The notes under the pieces were generated by a model. That model was not told where the DNA came from. It saw only the letters and a program-made list of their open reading frames with translations, and did not search any database. This document shows positions 1-7,174 of a stretch of DNA of 22,351 nucleotides, in pieces. Made by a program: the position numbers and the translations under genes. This stretch comes from Candidatus Uhrbacteria bacterium (lineage in GTDB: Bacteria; Patescibacteriota; Patescibacteriia; UBA9934). The DNA lies in assembly GCA_003453595.1 (NCBI GenBank), contig DMOG01000021.1:1-22351 (forward strand). The letters are read 5' to 3'. Position 1 is the first letter of the stretch, and each line of letters begins with the position of its first letter.

Positions 1-69
1 GACATTATCATTTGGGCGGGACACGATTAAAACTCCTACATAATATATATAATTTTCTAGAAAACAATT

Positions 70-1215
70 ATGAAAAAATTTAATAAGGTTTCAACAGTTA
101 TGTTGAGCCTTGTGCTTCTACTTGGAATAACTTGGACGACTGTCACATTTTCGGCAACAGACCCAGGATTGGGTGTGGCGTCAACTTTTTCTATCATCGC
201 CCAAACAGCGATTACGGGAACGGGGACTATATCTGGGGATGTTGGGTTAAATAGCACTGGTGCTGGAATTACAGCTTTAACTGATTCTGTGGTAGGTGGC
301 ACAATATACTCAACCGATGGAGTTGCCCCTGGTCTGGAAATTTTGAATCCTGCTGTTCAGGCCAATCTTTCAACTGCGAATGGTAATATATCAAGCCAAG
401 GTTCAGACGGTAGCATTGGTCCTGTTCTTGATGGGTTAACTATTACTCCCGGTGTTTATGATATTGGAGCCGGACGGTTAAATGGTGGTGTGCTTACACT
501 TGACGGGTCGGGTATATATATTTTTAGGGCATCAAGTGATTTAGTTTCTTCTGGCTCAATTAATTTTATCAATGGTGCTAGGGCTTGCGAAGTGTATTGG
601 AAAGTTAACACTTTGGCGACTATTAATGGTAGTTCGTTTGCTGGAACAATTATTGCAGGAACTGGTGTTCATTTCGGTAGTGGCGTGACTTTAGATGGTC
701 GGGCTTTAGCTCTGGGCGGTGATGTAACATTGCTCAATAATACTATTTCAGGACCGTCATGCGCGACCCCTGCACCAAGCGTTCTTCCTGCCACTCTTCA
801 TGTTGTTAAGACAGTAATTAACGACGATGGTGGTACATCAGTCGCTTCTGACTTTACCCTTAATGTTACTGGTACAAATGTTTCTACAAGCTCTTTTGCC
901 GGTTCTGCTGATGGTGTAGATGTAACTCTCGATGCTGGTTCATATTCAGTAACAGAACCAACAGTTCCAGCAGGATATTTACAAACCGCATCGGCTGATT
1001 GCTCTGGAACAATTACAGCTGGTGAAACCAAAACTTGTACTATTACCAATAATGATGTTGCAATCACAGTTCTCTCACCAACGCCAACTCCTAGTTTGCC
1101 AAATACTGGAGTTGGTGCTGACGGAAGAAGTATCCCTTGGAGCATCGTATCTCTGCTTGGTGTGGCTACAACTTTAATCCTATTATATTTTCTTCGAAAG
1201 AAGCAGACAGCTTAA
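70..1215 (+). CDS. Ice-binding-like (DUF3494) surface protein with LPXTG anchor
   Basis: Predicted secreted, wall-anchored protein of 381 residues. Residues 1-29 form a signal peptide (KK start, long hydrophobic stretch). Residues about 31-230 match the DUF3494 ice-binding/adhesin beta-solenoid, with typical phrases such as PGVYDIG, IYIFRASS, VYWKV and SFAGTIIAG. Residues about 242-330 are a transthyretin/prealbumin-like fold module ending in TCTITNND. The C terminus has LPNTG at 343-347, a hydrophobic segment and RKKQTA, a complete sortase sorting signal. A paralogue and a sortase follow directly, so it is probably a substrate of that sortase. Ice binding itself is inference: DUF3494 proteins include proven ice-binding proteins, but many members are adhesins of unknown ligand. 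The start ATG follows an A-rich stretch; a weak TATAAT lies at 48-53. Confidence 0.88.
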   Translation: MKKFNKVSTVMLSLVLLLGITWTTVTFSATDPGLGVASTFSIIAQTAITGTGTISGDVGLNSTGAGITALTDSVVGGTIYSTDGVAPGLEILNPAVQANLSTANGNISSQGSDGSIGPVLDGLTITPGVYDIGAGRLNGGVLTLDGSGIYIFRASSDLVSSGSINFINGARACEVYWKVNTLATINGSSFAGTIIAGTGVHFGSGVTLDGRALALGGDVTLLNNTISGPSCATPAPSVLPATLHVVKTVINDDGGTSVASDFTLNVTGTNVSTSSFAGSADGVDVTLDAGSYSVTEPTVPAGYLQTASADCSGTITAGETKTCTITNNDVAITVLSPTPTPSLPNTGVGADGRSIPWSIVSLLGVATTLILLYFLRKKQTA

Positions 1216-1275
1216 ATAATATAATAGGCACTGTGATTTGGCAGAAGATTTCTTAGCATGGCTTAATAAAGTCGT

Positions 1276-4116
1276 ATGAAAAAATTAGCTGTGGATAAAA
1301 AAGCCTGCAAAAGTTTAACGACAATTGTCCTTATTGCTTCTTTAATGGTTGGCATTTTTGACTTAAACTGGTCGCCTCCCGTGTTGGCGGCAACATCGCC
1401 GTCTCTTGGGACAGCGAGTTCTTTCGCTGTTTTGGCGGGATCGGCAGTCACATCCTCAAATGTTTCCGTTGTAAATGGAAATACTGGATTGAGCCCAGCC
1501 GCTGGTACTTTTTATTTCTCAATAACATCTGCTGAAGTATCAGGTACAATATATGCTGTGGATGCCACTGGTCCTGACGGTGCTCTAGGGAATAACCCCG
1601 GTTTAGTCGGTTCAGCTAAAACTGATGTAGCCTCGGCTTATACTACTGCGCTTAGTCAGGTGACAACCAACATTATTAGCGCTCCTCTCGGGTCCGGTCA
1701 GACACTAATCCCTGGTGTTTATGATGACAACAACGCCCCGGATTCGATTCAGATTAATGGGCTTCTTAATCTCGACGCTCAAGGTGATCCAAATGCAGTT
1801 TTTATATTCAAAACAGGATCCACCCTTACCACGGCGTCTGGCAGTGAGGTTAGGCTGATTAATGGCACCCAGGCTAGAAATGTTTTTTGGATAGTTGGCA
1901 GTTCTGCGACACTCGGGACAAACTCAATTTTTAATGGAAATATACTAGCCGTTGCTTCAATCACCGATAGTGGCACCAATTCTATCACCGGAAGACTATT
2001 AGCTGATGCTAATGATGATAATACTGGCGCAGTTACATTGAACGCTACCAACATTACCGTTCCAACGACTCTTACGCTTGAAAAAGTTGTTACTAATGAC
2101 AATGGCGGAACCGCAGTTTTGACTAATTGGACACTTACAGCTACCGGAGCAACACCTCTTTCCGGAGTGACCGGAAATGTAAGTGTTACCAACGCGGTAG
2201 TACTTCCCGGATTATACACACTAGCAGAAAGTGGTGGACCTGCGGGTTATACATCAAGCACATATTCCTGCGTAAAAAATGGCGGTGGAGCTGTTGTTAG
2301 CAATACAATAACTCTTGACGCTGGCGACGAGGCAACCTGCACTATCACTAATGACGACATCGCGCCAGCCCTACATCTGCGAAAGACCGTGATTAATGAT
2401 AATGATGGTGCGGCGCTTAATACCGCTTGGACACTTACCGCAACCGGTACTGGTGGTTCACCAACAAATTTAACTGGCAATACTCCAGTTGATAGTGGCG
2501 CGACATTTAAAGCAGATACTTATACACTTTCTGAAAGTGGTGTGCCATCTGGTTATACTGCCAGCGCGTGGGTTTGTGTGGGTGGTGCCCAAGTTGGTTC
2601 TGTTGTCACCATAGCTATTGGAGAGAGTGCAACCTGTACTATTACAAATGACGATATTTCGCCGGTTCCTTCTAGTTCCGCCACCCTTCATATCATCAAG
2701 CATGTTATTAATGATAATGGAGGGACAGCGACTGCTGGTGCTTTTACGATAAACATCGCTGGCACTAATGTTTCAAACCCTTCTTTTACCGGTTCAGAAG
2801 CTGGCGTGGATGTCACGCTGGATGCCGGTTCTTACACAGTAACCGAACCTATTGTTCCGGCCGGCTATTTACAAACCGGTTCAGGTGATTGTTCGGGAAC
2901 AATTACGGCTGGTGAAACCAAAACCTGCACCATCACCAACAACGATATTGCGCCCCAGCTTATCGTGAACAAAGTAGTTGTTAATGATAGTGGTGCTAGC
3001 AAAGTGATTGCTGATTTCTCCCTTTTTATTGATGGCTTTAGCGTGACGTCAGGAGTTGTGAGCACAACCACAGTAGGATCGCATACAGTTTCTGAGACCC
3101 CTGATTCGGGATACACTTCTGTAATTGGTGGTAATTGTGCCACGGATGGCACCATTACTCTTGCATTAGGTGATATAAAGACCTGTACCATCACGAATAA
3201 CGACATTGCTATTGCTCCATCTTCATCGGGTGGCAGTTCATACATTCCACCAGCGCCACCGCTTATTGATGTGGTAAAGGTACCAAGTCCTTTGTCTTTG
3301 CCAAATGGTCCTGGCACAGTAAAGTACACTTATACGCTTAGTAACATTGGAACAGTTCCAGTATCTGATATAACCATGGTCGGCGATACCTGTAGTCCTA
3401 TAGTTTTGATTTCTGGTGATACAAACAGTGACGCCAGGCTTGATGTGGATGAGATATGGGTTCATACCTGTTCCATAGCCATCGCAGAAACCCACACAAA
3501 CACTATTACCGCGATTGGATGGGCAAATGGCATAAGTGCAACTGATATTGCAAACGCTACAGTTATTGTTGGTATTCCAGTGGTGCCACCCTTGATTCAT
3601 GTTACCAAAGTTCCAAATCCACTCCTGCTTTCCGTCGGAGGAGGCGCAGTCACCTATACTAATAAAGTCACCAACCCAGGGATAGTTCCCTTAAGTAATG
3701 TTCGCCTCACTGATGATATGTGCGGTCCGGTAAACTATATTTCCGGCGACACAAATAGTGATTCAAAGCTTGATATCACTGAAATCTGGGTTTACACCTG
3801 TCAAACAAACCTCACGAACACAACGGTAAATACAGTCACTGTGAGTGGAGAAGCTAATAGTCTAACAGCCAGAGACTTCGCGATTGTTACTGTTGTCGTG
3901 ACCCCTGTTGTTGTGACTCCCGTTGTCGTGACTCCCGTCATCTTTTCTAATCCTGATGTTGTTGTTCCCAAGCTGCCAAGCACAGGACTTCATGTCGATG
4001 GAAAAAACATTCTATGGTGTGGCATTATGCCAGTTGGCATCTTTGGGATTTTAATCCTCTCTTGGCTTGCTCGAAGAAAACAGATATCTCAGTCAAATAT
4101 AAGGAAGAATAGGTAA
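1276..4116 (+). CDS. Large multidomain DUF3494 surface adhesin with LPXTG anchor
   Basis: A 946-residue paralogue of the preceding gene, 60 bases downstream. Residues 1-39 are a signal peptide. Residues about 40-260 are the DUF3494 ice-binding-like domain (PGVYDDNN, VFIFKTGSTL, NVFWIVGSSA, FNGNILA). Four prealbumin-like modules follow (about 266-362, 366-462, 471-559, 561-645), each ending in TCTITN(N/D)D. Next come two DUF11-type repeats (about 663-765, 772-875), each with an EF-hand-like loop GDTNSDxxLDxxEIW that may bind calcium. A VVVTP linker precedes LPSTG at 900-904, a membrane segment and a basic tail. Known: such modules act as stalks presenting a binding head. Inferred: the DUF3494 head is held away from the wall on a long stalk. 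The third module closely matches the single module of the upstream gene. Confidence 0.88.
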   Translation: MKKLAVDKKACKSLTTIVLIASLMVGIFDLNWSPPVLAATSPSLGTASSFAVLAGSAVTSSNVSVVNGNTGLSPAAGTFYFSITSAEVSGTIYAVDATGPDGALGNNPGLVGSAKTDVASAYTTALSQVTTNIISAPLGSGQTLIPGVYDDNNAPDSIQINGLLNLDAQGDPNAVFIFKTGSTLTTASGSEVRLINGTQARNVFWIVGSSATLGTNSIFNGNILAVASITDSGTNSITGRLLADANDDNTGAVTLNATNITVPTTLTLEKVVTNDNGGTAVLTNWTLTATGATPLSGVTGNVSVTNAVVLPGLYTLAESGGPAGYTSSTYSCVKNGGGAVVSNTITLDAGDEATCTITNDDIAPALHLRKTVINDNDGAALNTAWTLTATGTGGSPTNLTGNTPVDSGATFKADTYTLSESGVPSGYTASAWVCVGGAQVGSVVTIAIGESATCTITNDDISPVPSSSATLHIIKHVINDNGGTATAGAFTINIAGTNVSNPSFTGSEAGVDVTLDAGSYTVTEPIVPAGYLQTGSGDCSGTITAGETKTCTITNNDIAPQLIVNKVVVNDSGASKVIADFSLFIDGFSVTSGVVSTTTVGSHTVSETPDSGYTSVIGGNCATDGTITLALGDIKTCTITNNDIAIAPSSSGGSSYIPPAPPLIDVVKVPSPLSLPNGPGTVKYTYTLSNIGTVPVSDITMVGDTCSPIVLISGDTNSDARLDVDEIWVHTCSIAIAETHTNTITAIGWANGISATDIANATVIVGIPVVPPLIHVTKVPNPLLLSVGGGAVTYTNKVTNPGIVPLSNVRLTDDMCGPVNYISGDTNSDSKLDITEIWVYTCQTNLTNTTVNTVTVSGEANSLTARDFAIVTVVVTPVVVTPVVVTPVIFSNPDVVVPKLPSTGLHVDGKNILWCGIMPVGIFGILILSWLARRKQISQSNIRKNR
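3895..3939 (+). repeat. 15-bp tandem repeat x3 encoding VVVTP linker
   Basis: Three in-frame copies of a 15-base unit of the form gtygtgacyccygty encode VVVTP repeated between the last DUF11-type repeat and the LPSTG anchor. Copy number could change by slippage without breaking the frame, altering linker length. Confidence 0.8.
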
Positions 4117-4175
4117 GTAAATGCCAGACGAGCTTTTTGTCTGGAGTTCGTGGTCAAAAGCTTTTTGCAAAATTT

Positions 4176-4787
4176 ATGCAAATCAAAAATATATCAAAAC
4201 GAGCGAGATTAATAGTTGTGCTGTTGGGGCTTGCTGTTTTTTCGGGATCCCTTATATATCTTTTTCAAAAAAGTTCGATTCATGGTGGATCGGTATTTGT
4301 TATTGAAGATGCTATCGCTCTTTCAAATCAAGAACAAACAAATGTCGGGTTGCCAGTGCGTTTAGAGATTACAGAGATTGGTGTTGATTCTGCTGTTATT
4401 CCCGTGGGAGTGACGCGTGACGGAGCAATGGACGCACCTAAAGGTCCAGATGAGGTGGCGTGGTATAACCTCGGACCGCGCCCTGGGGAAATTGGAAGTG
4501 CGGTTATGGCCGGACATTACGGTTGGCAAAATAATATACCGGCAGTATTTGATAATTTAGATAAAATACACGAAGGCGAAAAAATATACACTCAAGACGA
4601 AAATGGTGCGATCATTACTTTTGTCGTACGCGAAATTCGCATTTATGGCATGAACGACGACGCTTCAGATGTATTTTTTTCAAACGACAGCAAAGCTCAC
4701 CTTAACCTCATCACTTGTACGGGATCCTGGGATGATGTGGAAAAAACCTTCTCCGAGCGACTCATAGTATTTGCTGACAAAGAATAA
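4176..4787 (+). CDS. Class E/F-like sortase (cysteine transpeptidase)
   Basis: Membrane-anchored sortase that would cleave LPXTG proteins between T and G and attach them to the envelope. Numbered from the longer TTG start at 4137 (216 residues), the catalytic triad is visible as His127 in AGHYG, Cys194 in LITCTGSW and Arg208 in SERLIVFA. One N-terminal transmembrane helix (about residues 24-43) follows a basic KRAR patch. I chose ATG 4176 (203 residues, MQIKNISKRAR) because it leaves a normal short cytoplasmic N terminus; neither candidate start has a clear ribosome site. The short, compact catalytic domain resembles the class E/F group more than SrtA or SrtB, but class assignment by eye is tentative. 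It directly follows two LPXTG genes, its probable substrates. Stop at 4785-4787. Confidence 0.9.
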   Translation: MQIKNISKRARLIVVLLGLAVFSGSLIYLFQKSSIHGGSVFVIEDAIALSNQEQTNVGLPVRLEITEIGVDSAVIPVGVTRDGAMDAPKGPDEVAWYNLGPRPGEIGSAVMAGHYGWQNNIPAVFDNLDKIHEGEKIYTQDENGAIITFVVREIRIYGMNDDASDVFFSNDSKAHLNLITCTGSWDDVEKTFSERLIVFADKE

Positions 4788-4819
4788 ATTAGATATCCGC
4801 AAACATTACACAAAACACC

Positions 4820-4843
4820 AGCGCTTTATTGCGCTTTGTTTTT
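4820..4843 (+). terminator. Probable Rho-independent terminator after sortase
   Basis: A 5-bp stem (agcgc 4820-4824 with gcgct 4831-4835), 6-base loop, followed by a T-rich run interrupted by one G. The stem is short, so confidence is moderate. It would close the surface-protein/sortase transcript. Confidence 0.55.
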
Positions 4844-4846
4844 ACA

Positions 4847-4874
4847 TTGAATTTGTTTGGTTTTATGGTAAAAT
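4847..4874 (+). promoter_or_regulatory. Sigma70-type promoter for the 72-residue membrane protein
   Basis: TTGAAT (4847-4852), 16-base spacer, TAAAAT (4869-4874). The predicted transcript start is about 24 bases before ATG 4905. It sits just after the preceding terminator, which supports a separate transcription unit. Confidence 0.55.
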
Positions 4875-4904
4875 TCAAGATAGTTAGAGAAAAGTTTTTT
4901 ATTT

Positions 4905-5123
4905 ATGCAAAAATCAAAAGTAACAGGAATAGTAATGATTGTCTTGGCTGTAATTCTCATGATCTTTGTAATTGGGTATACGGTTGTATTTTCCATTTTC
5001 GGAATCAGCTCCGGCGGATCGTTTTTGATGATCACGCCATTGCTAATAATCGCCATTGTTATGATTGTGGCTTTGTCTTTTCTCTTGCGAGCAGGGATTG
5101 GGCGAATAAAAGATAATAAATAA
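4905..5123 (+). CDS. Small two-helix membrane protein, unknown function
   Basis: A 72-residue protein with two hydrophobic helices (about residues 8-32 and 41-63), a short glycine/serine turn (SSGGS) between them and a basic C-terminal tail (RIKDNK). It begins with a normal ATG and has its own plausible promoter and stop, and no better reading exists on either strand. I do not recognise a family. The overlapping frame starting at 4829 lacks the coherent hydrophobic pattern and was not chosen. Confidence 0.6.
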   Translation: MQKSKVTGIVMIVLAVILMIFVIGYTVVFSIFGISSGGSFLMITPLLIIAIVMIVALSFLLRAGIGRIKDNK

Positions 5124-5178
5124 TTATGGCGGTTGGTATTATTATTGGGTCTGCGTTTAGTAAAATTATAAGATAAAT

Positions 5179-5679
5179 ATGAAGTTTAAGAGTATTGGCT
5201 TGGGGATAGTTTTATTAGTTTTAATACTTGTGGGTGGGATTTTTCTTTGGCACGGGCGACAACAAATAACACCTCAGGAAACATTGGTTAGTTATTTTGA
5301 CTTTTTGGTTATCGAGGATTATGAAAGTGCAGTTGAAATATTTTATCCTTTAGACGGCAATGGGGATTATGACTGGAGTATGGTAACTCAATATCGACAC
5401 ACAAAAACAAAAAGCTCTACCAAGGCCGAAGAACTTGCAAATTATTGTGAAGCCGTTGGGACATGTTTAAAAGTAGAAGTATTGAGTAGTGAACAGACAG
5501 GAGACGATTTATACAAATTCACTGTTCAATTTATTAATAGCGACGACAGTATCTTACTATACGGCCCGTTTGGTGGAATGACAGAAGAGGAGATGCAACC
5601 AGAAACAAAATTTCAGTACTATGTCAAAAAAATTGATAATGTCTACAAAGTAATAACACCACCGTTATATAGACCGTAA
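5179..5679 (+). CDS. Membrane-anchored extracytoplasmic protein, unknown function
   Basis: A 166-residue protein with one N-terminal membrane segment (about residues 6-24, after MKFK) and a soluble domain outside the membrane. From residue 31 (TPQETLVSYFDFLV...DYESAVEIFYP) the pattern of an amphipathic helix, acidic stretch and mixed strands (KFTVQFINSD, KFQYYVKKIDNVYKVI) resembles NTF2-like or DUF4878-like folds, in which a short helical start is followed by a curved sheet. That is resemblance by eye, not a family match. Two cysteines lie close together in ANYCEAVGTCLKV and could form a disulfide outside the cell. No catalytic motif is visible. Confidence 0.7.
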   Translation: MKFKSIGLGIVLLVLILVGGIFLWHGRQQITPQETLVSYFDFLVIEDYESAVEIFYPLDGNGDYDWSMVTQYRHTKTKSSTKAEELANYCEAVGTCLKVEVLSSEQTGDDLYKFTVQFINSDDSILLYGPFGGMTEEEMQPETKFQYYVKKIDNVYKVITPPLYRP

Positions 5680-5722
5680 AAACGAGCACATCACATAACA
5701 GCGTGTGTGCGGTTACACTCTT

Positions 5723-5749
5723 TCGATGCCACTCCGCGTCAGGCGTCGA
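5723..5749. other. Intergenic hairpin
   Basis: tcgatgcc (5723-5730) pairs with ggcgtcga (5742-5749) over 8 bp including one G-U, with an 11-base loop. No T run follows, so it is not a standard terminator. It precedes the HD-domain pseudogene and may be a remnant of a repeat or a leader element. Confidence 0.4.
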
Positions 5750-5772
5750 TGCTGTGGTAAAATGAGTGTTAT

Positions 5773-6049
5773 ATGGAAACAGGTCAAGAAATAGTTATTC
5801 AGAAAACTATAGATTTTGTAAAAGGAGTTTTATCTAATGCCGAGGGCGGGCATGATTAGTGGCATATTCATAGAGTTTGGCAATTATCTAAACATAAATG
5901 CCCCAACATTGAATCATTTTTATGAAAAACTTCTTTTGCTTAAAGATAGAATGAATACAGGCACCGGTAAATCCATAGCTGAACACAGGCATGAATTTAT
6001 GGAGCAGTTTCTCGATGAATTTTATAAAGAATGGAATGGTTGGTTATAG
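5773..6049 (+). pseudogene. Decayed HD-domain phosphohydrolase (YedJ-like)
   Basis: Reading from ATG 5773 gives 28 codons ending in AEGGHD, then TAG at 5857-5859. Reading on in the same frame gives [12 protein letters not shown], the exact continuation expected of YedJ-type HD hydrolases (GHD-x-WHIxRVW), so the TAG probably replaces a tryptophan or similar codon. After about 5895 similarity jumps to another frame: [17 protein letters not shown] through to FYKEWNGWL, the usual C-terminal helices of this family. Intact members have about 215-230 residues, so roughly 120 central residues are missing, including the HD metal-binding dyad. Three lesions (nonsense codon, frame change, internal deletion) make activity implausible. 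The open frame 5837-6049 is the surviving 3' end and not an independent gene. Confidence 0.8.
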
Positions 6050-6054
6050 AGTAG

Positions 6055-6083
6055 TTGTTGCAATTCAATTAATACGATACGAT
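6055..6083 (+). promoter_or_regulatory. Candidate promoter for hicBA
   Basis: TTGTTG (6055-6060), 17-base spacer, TACGAT (6078-6083). ATG of hicB follows 20 bases after the -10 box. The -10 is imperfect. Direct autoregulatory operator repeats are not obvious. Confidence 0.35.
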
Positions 6084-6103
6084 GTTAATATAAATAGTAA
6101 AGT

Positions 6104-6322
6104 ATGCGTAAAGTAAATCTAAAATCAATTGTATGGAAAGAAGGGGATTATTATGTATCTCAATGTTTAGAAGTGGAAGTATCTAGTTTTGGTAAGACAA
6201 AAAAAGAGGCCTTGGCAATGTTGCAAGATGCATTGTCATTATACTTTGAAGATGCACCAATCCCAGAAAGAACGGAAGTAAAAAAACCTGCAATTGTTTC
6301 AGTTACGGTCAAGTATGCCTAA
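6104..6322 (+). CDS. hicB: HicB-family antitoxin
   Basis: A 72-residue protein with the HicB partial RNase H-like fold: strands IVWKEGDYYVSQC, then EVEVSSFGKTKKEALAMLQDALSLYFED. The phrase SxGxTxxEAxxxxxxAxxxY is the family hallmark. HicB binds and neutralises HicA. There is no added C-terminal HTH or ribbon-helix-helix domain, so autoregulation would need another DNA-binding surface. The stop codon overlaps the next start by 8 bases (ATG 6315), giving tight translational coupling. Order is antitoxin first, the reverse of classical hicAB but common in many bacteria. Confidence 0.85.
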   Translation: MRKVNLKSIVWKEGDYYVSQCLEVEVSSFGKTKKEALAMLQDALSLYFEDAPIPERTEVKKPAIVSVTVKYA

Positions 6323-6536
6323 ATCTTATCTAGTTCGGCTTGTAGTAAGGGTCCTTGAAAGCAAGGGCTTCTTTTTTGTTTCACAGACAGGATCGCATGC
6401 AAAATATAGAAAATTAGGGGATCCGATCTTGACGGTTATTATCCCTATTCATGGTAAAGATATTAAATATGGCACTTTTAGATCAATTTTGCGTCAAGCT
6501 AAATTAACCGAAGAAGATTTCAATAAAAAGAAATAA
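6315..6536 (+). CDS. hicA: HicA-family toxin (mRNA interferase)
   Basis: A 73-residue YcfA/HicA protein with a dsRBD-like fold. The conserved core SQTGSHAKYRK includes the catalytic His28; the second half (IPIHGKDIKYGTFRSILRQAKLTEEDF) matches the family C-terminal pattern of HGxxxxxGTxxxILxxxxxxxxxF. HicA cleaves mRNA when released from HicB. The ATG at 6315 was chosen over a TTG at 6294 because it gives the standard family length and the usual overlap with hicB. The next gene converges from the other strand with only 5 bases between stops and no terminator seen. Confidence 0.87.
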   Translation: MPKSYLVRLVVRVLESKGFFFVSQTGSHAKYRKLGDPILTVIIPIHGKDIKYGTFRSILRQAKLTEEDFNKKK

Positions 6537-6541
6537 TAGGT

Positions 6542-7000
6542 CTATACTGCTAATGGATGTAGTGATGTAATCCTCGCGTCTATTTTGTCATCTCTATCGT
6601 TAAGTCTTTGAATGCCATGCGCTTGCATAGTCATTTCTTCATCGCGTTTTTTCATAAGTGTGATCATTTCGTCCAAAGGTTCTAGAATTTCAGACTTTAA
6701 TTTTGCCAAATCTTGTTTAGTCGCCATTGTAGCTTTTATCTCCTTAATATCTTCGTCATGTTCGATCATTTTTTGAGCAAGAAAATCGATTTGACCGTCT
6801 ATGCTATCAAAGCGTTTATCAATAGCATCAAAACGCGCGTCGTGTTCGTCAAATCGTTTATCGTGAGCATCGAATCGTTTATCGTGAGCATCGAATCTCG
6901 CATCATGAGCATCGAATCTCGCATCATGAGCATCGAATCTCGCATCATGAGCATCGAAGCGTATATCGTGTTCAAGTAATTTCTTTTTTATTTCTTCCAT
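6542..7000 (-). CDS. Heptad-repeat coiled-coil protein
   Basis: A 152-residue soluble protein. Residues 11-73 are nine consecutive heptads of the form HDxRFDA (late ones I-D-x-x-x-D-x), followed by a longer charged helix (about 74-125) and a C-terminal tail. The spacing gives regular hydrophobic positions (F and the residue four later), as expected of a parallel coiled coil or trimeric stalk. No signal peptide or membrane segment is present. Similar proteins are widespread in CPR genomes with no known function. Promoter and ATG lie so close that the transcript is probably leaderless. No enzyme motif is visible. Confidence 0.75.
   Translation of the reverse strand: MEEIKKKLLEHDIRFDAHDARFDAHDARFDAHDARFDAHDKRFDAHDKRFDEHDARFDAIDKRFDSIDGQIDFLAQKMIEHDEDIKEIKATMATKQDLAKLKSEILEPLDEMITLMKKRDEEMTMQAHGIQRLNDRDDKIDARITSLHPLAV
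6782..6970 (-). repeat. 21-bp tandem repeats (nine heptads)
   Basis: Nine contiguous 21-base units inside the coiled-coil gene. The three units nearest the 5' end of the gene are almost identical at DNA level (unit beginning catgatgcgagattcgatgc on the - strand); distal units have diverged. This gradient suggests recent expansion near the N terminus by slippage or unequal exchange. Confidence 0.9.
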
Positions 7001-7008
7001 ACTAAGTA

Positions 7009-7037
7009 ATTATATCTTGACGGATTACAAAGGTCAA
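7009..7037 (-). promoter_or_regulatory. Strong promoter for the coiled-coil gene
   Basis: On the - strand TTGACC (7037-7032), 17-base spacer, TATAAT (7014-7009). The predicted transcript start is within about two bases of ATG 7000, so the message would be leaderless. Confidence 0.7.
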
Positions 7038-7080
7038 CTGCGTATATTATGTTGTATATTATGTATAAAATCGAAATATT

Positions 7081-7108
7081 TTGTGAAAATACTAGTATTT
7101 GGTATAGT
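7081..7108 (+). promoter_or_regulatory. Promoter for the MazG-like gene
   Basis: TTGTGA (7081-7086), 16-base spacer ending in TGG (extended -10), TATAGT (7103-7108). An ATG at 7116 sits at the expected transcript start and opens a 12-codon reading frame (to 7154) before the MazG-like gene at 7175. Confidence 0.55.
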
Positions 7109-7174
7109 TAAATCAATGAAAAAATATGCAGTACAAACACATACTAAATTTTAATTAAATTAACTAATTCATTT

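Noticed and set aside
798..3983. Several 60-154-residue - strand frames across the adhesin genes
   Set aside because: Threonine/valine-rich shadows of a repetitive + strand sequence, without their own signals.
4121..4306. 61-residue frame overlapping the sortase start
   Set aside because: Out of frame with the sortase and lacking its features; the sortase frame opens at 4113 and needs no frameshift.
5857..5859. TAG as a recoded sense codon
   Set aside because: TAG ends other genes here (for example 6542-7000), and the same locus has a frame change and deletion, so decay is the simpler reading.
5837..6049. 70-residue frame as an intact small gene
   Set aside because: It is the C-terminal remnant of the HD-domain protein in a shifted frame; its first residues are not conserved-looking.
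6713..6979. 88-residue frame opposite the heptad repeats
   Set aside because: Produced by the repeat itself on the other strand; low-complexity, no promoter, and the - strand has a strong one.
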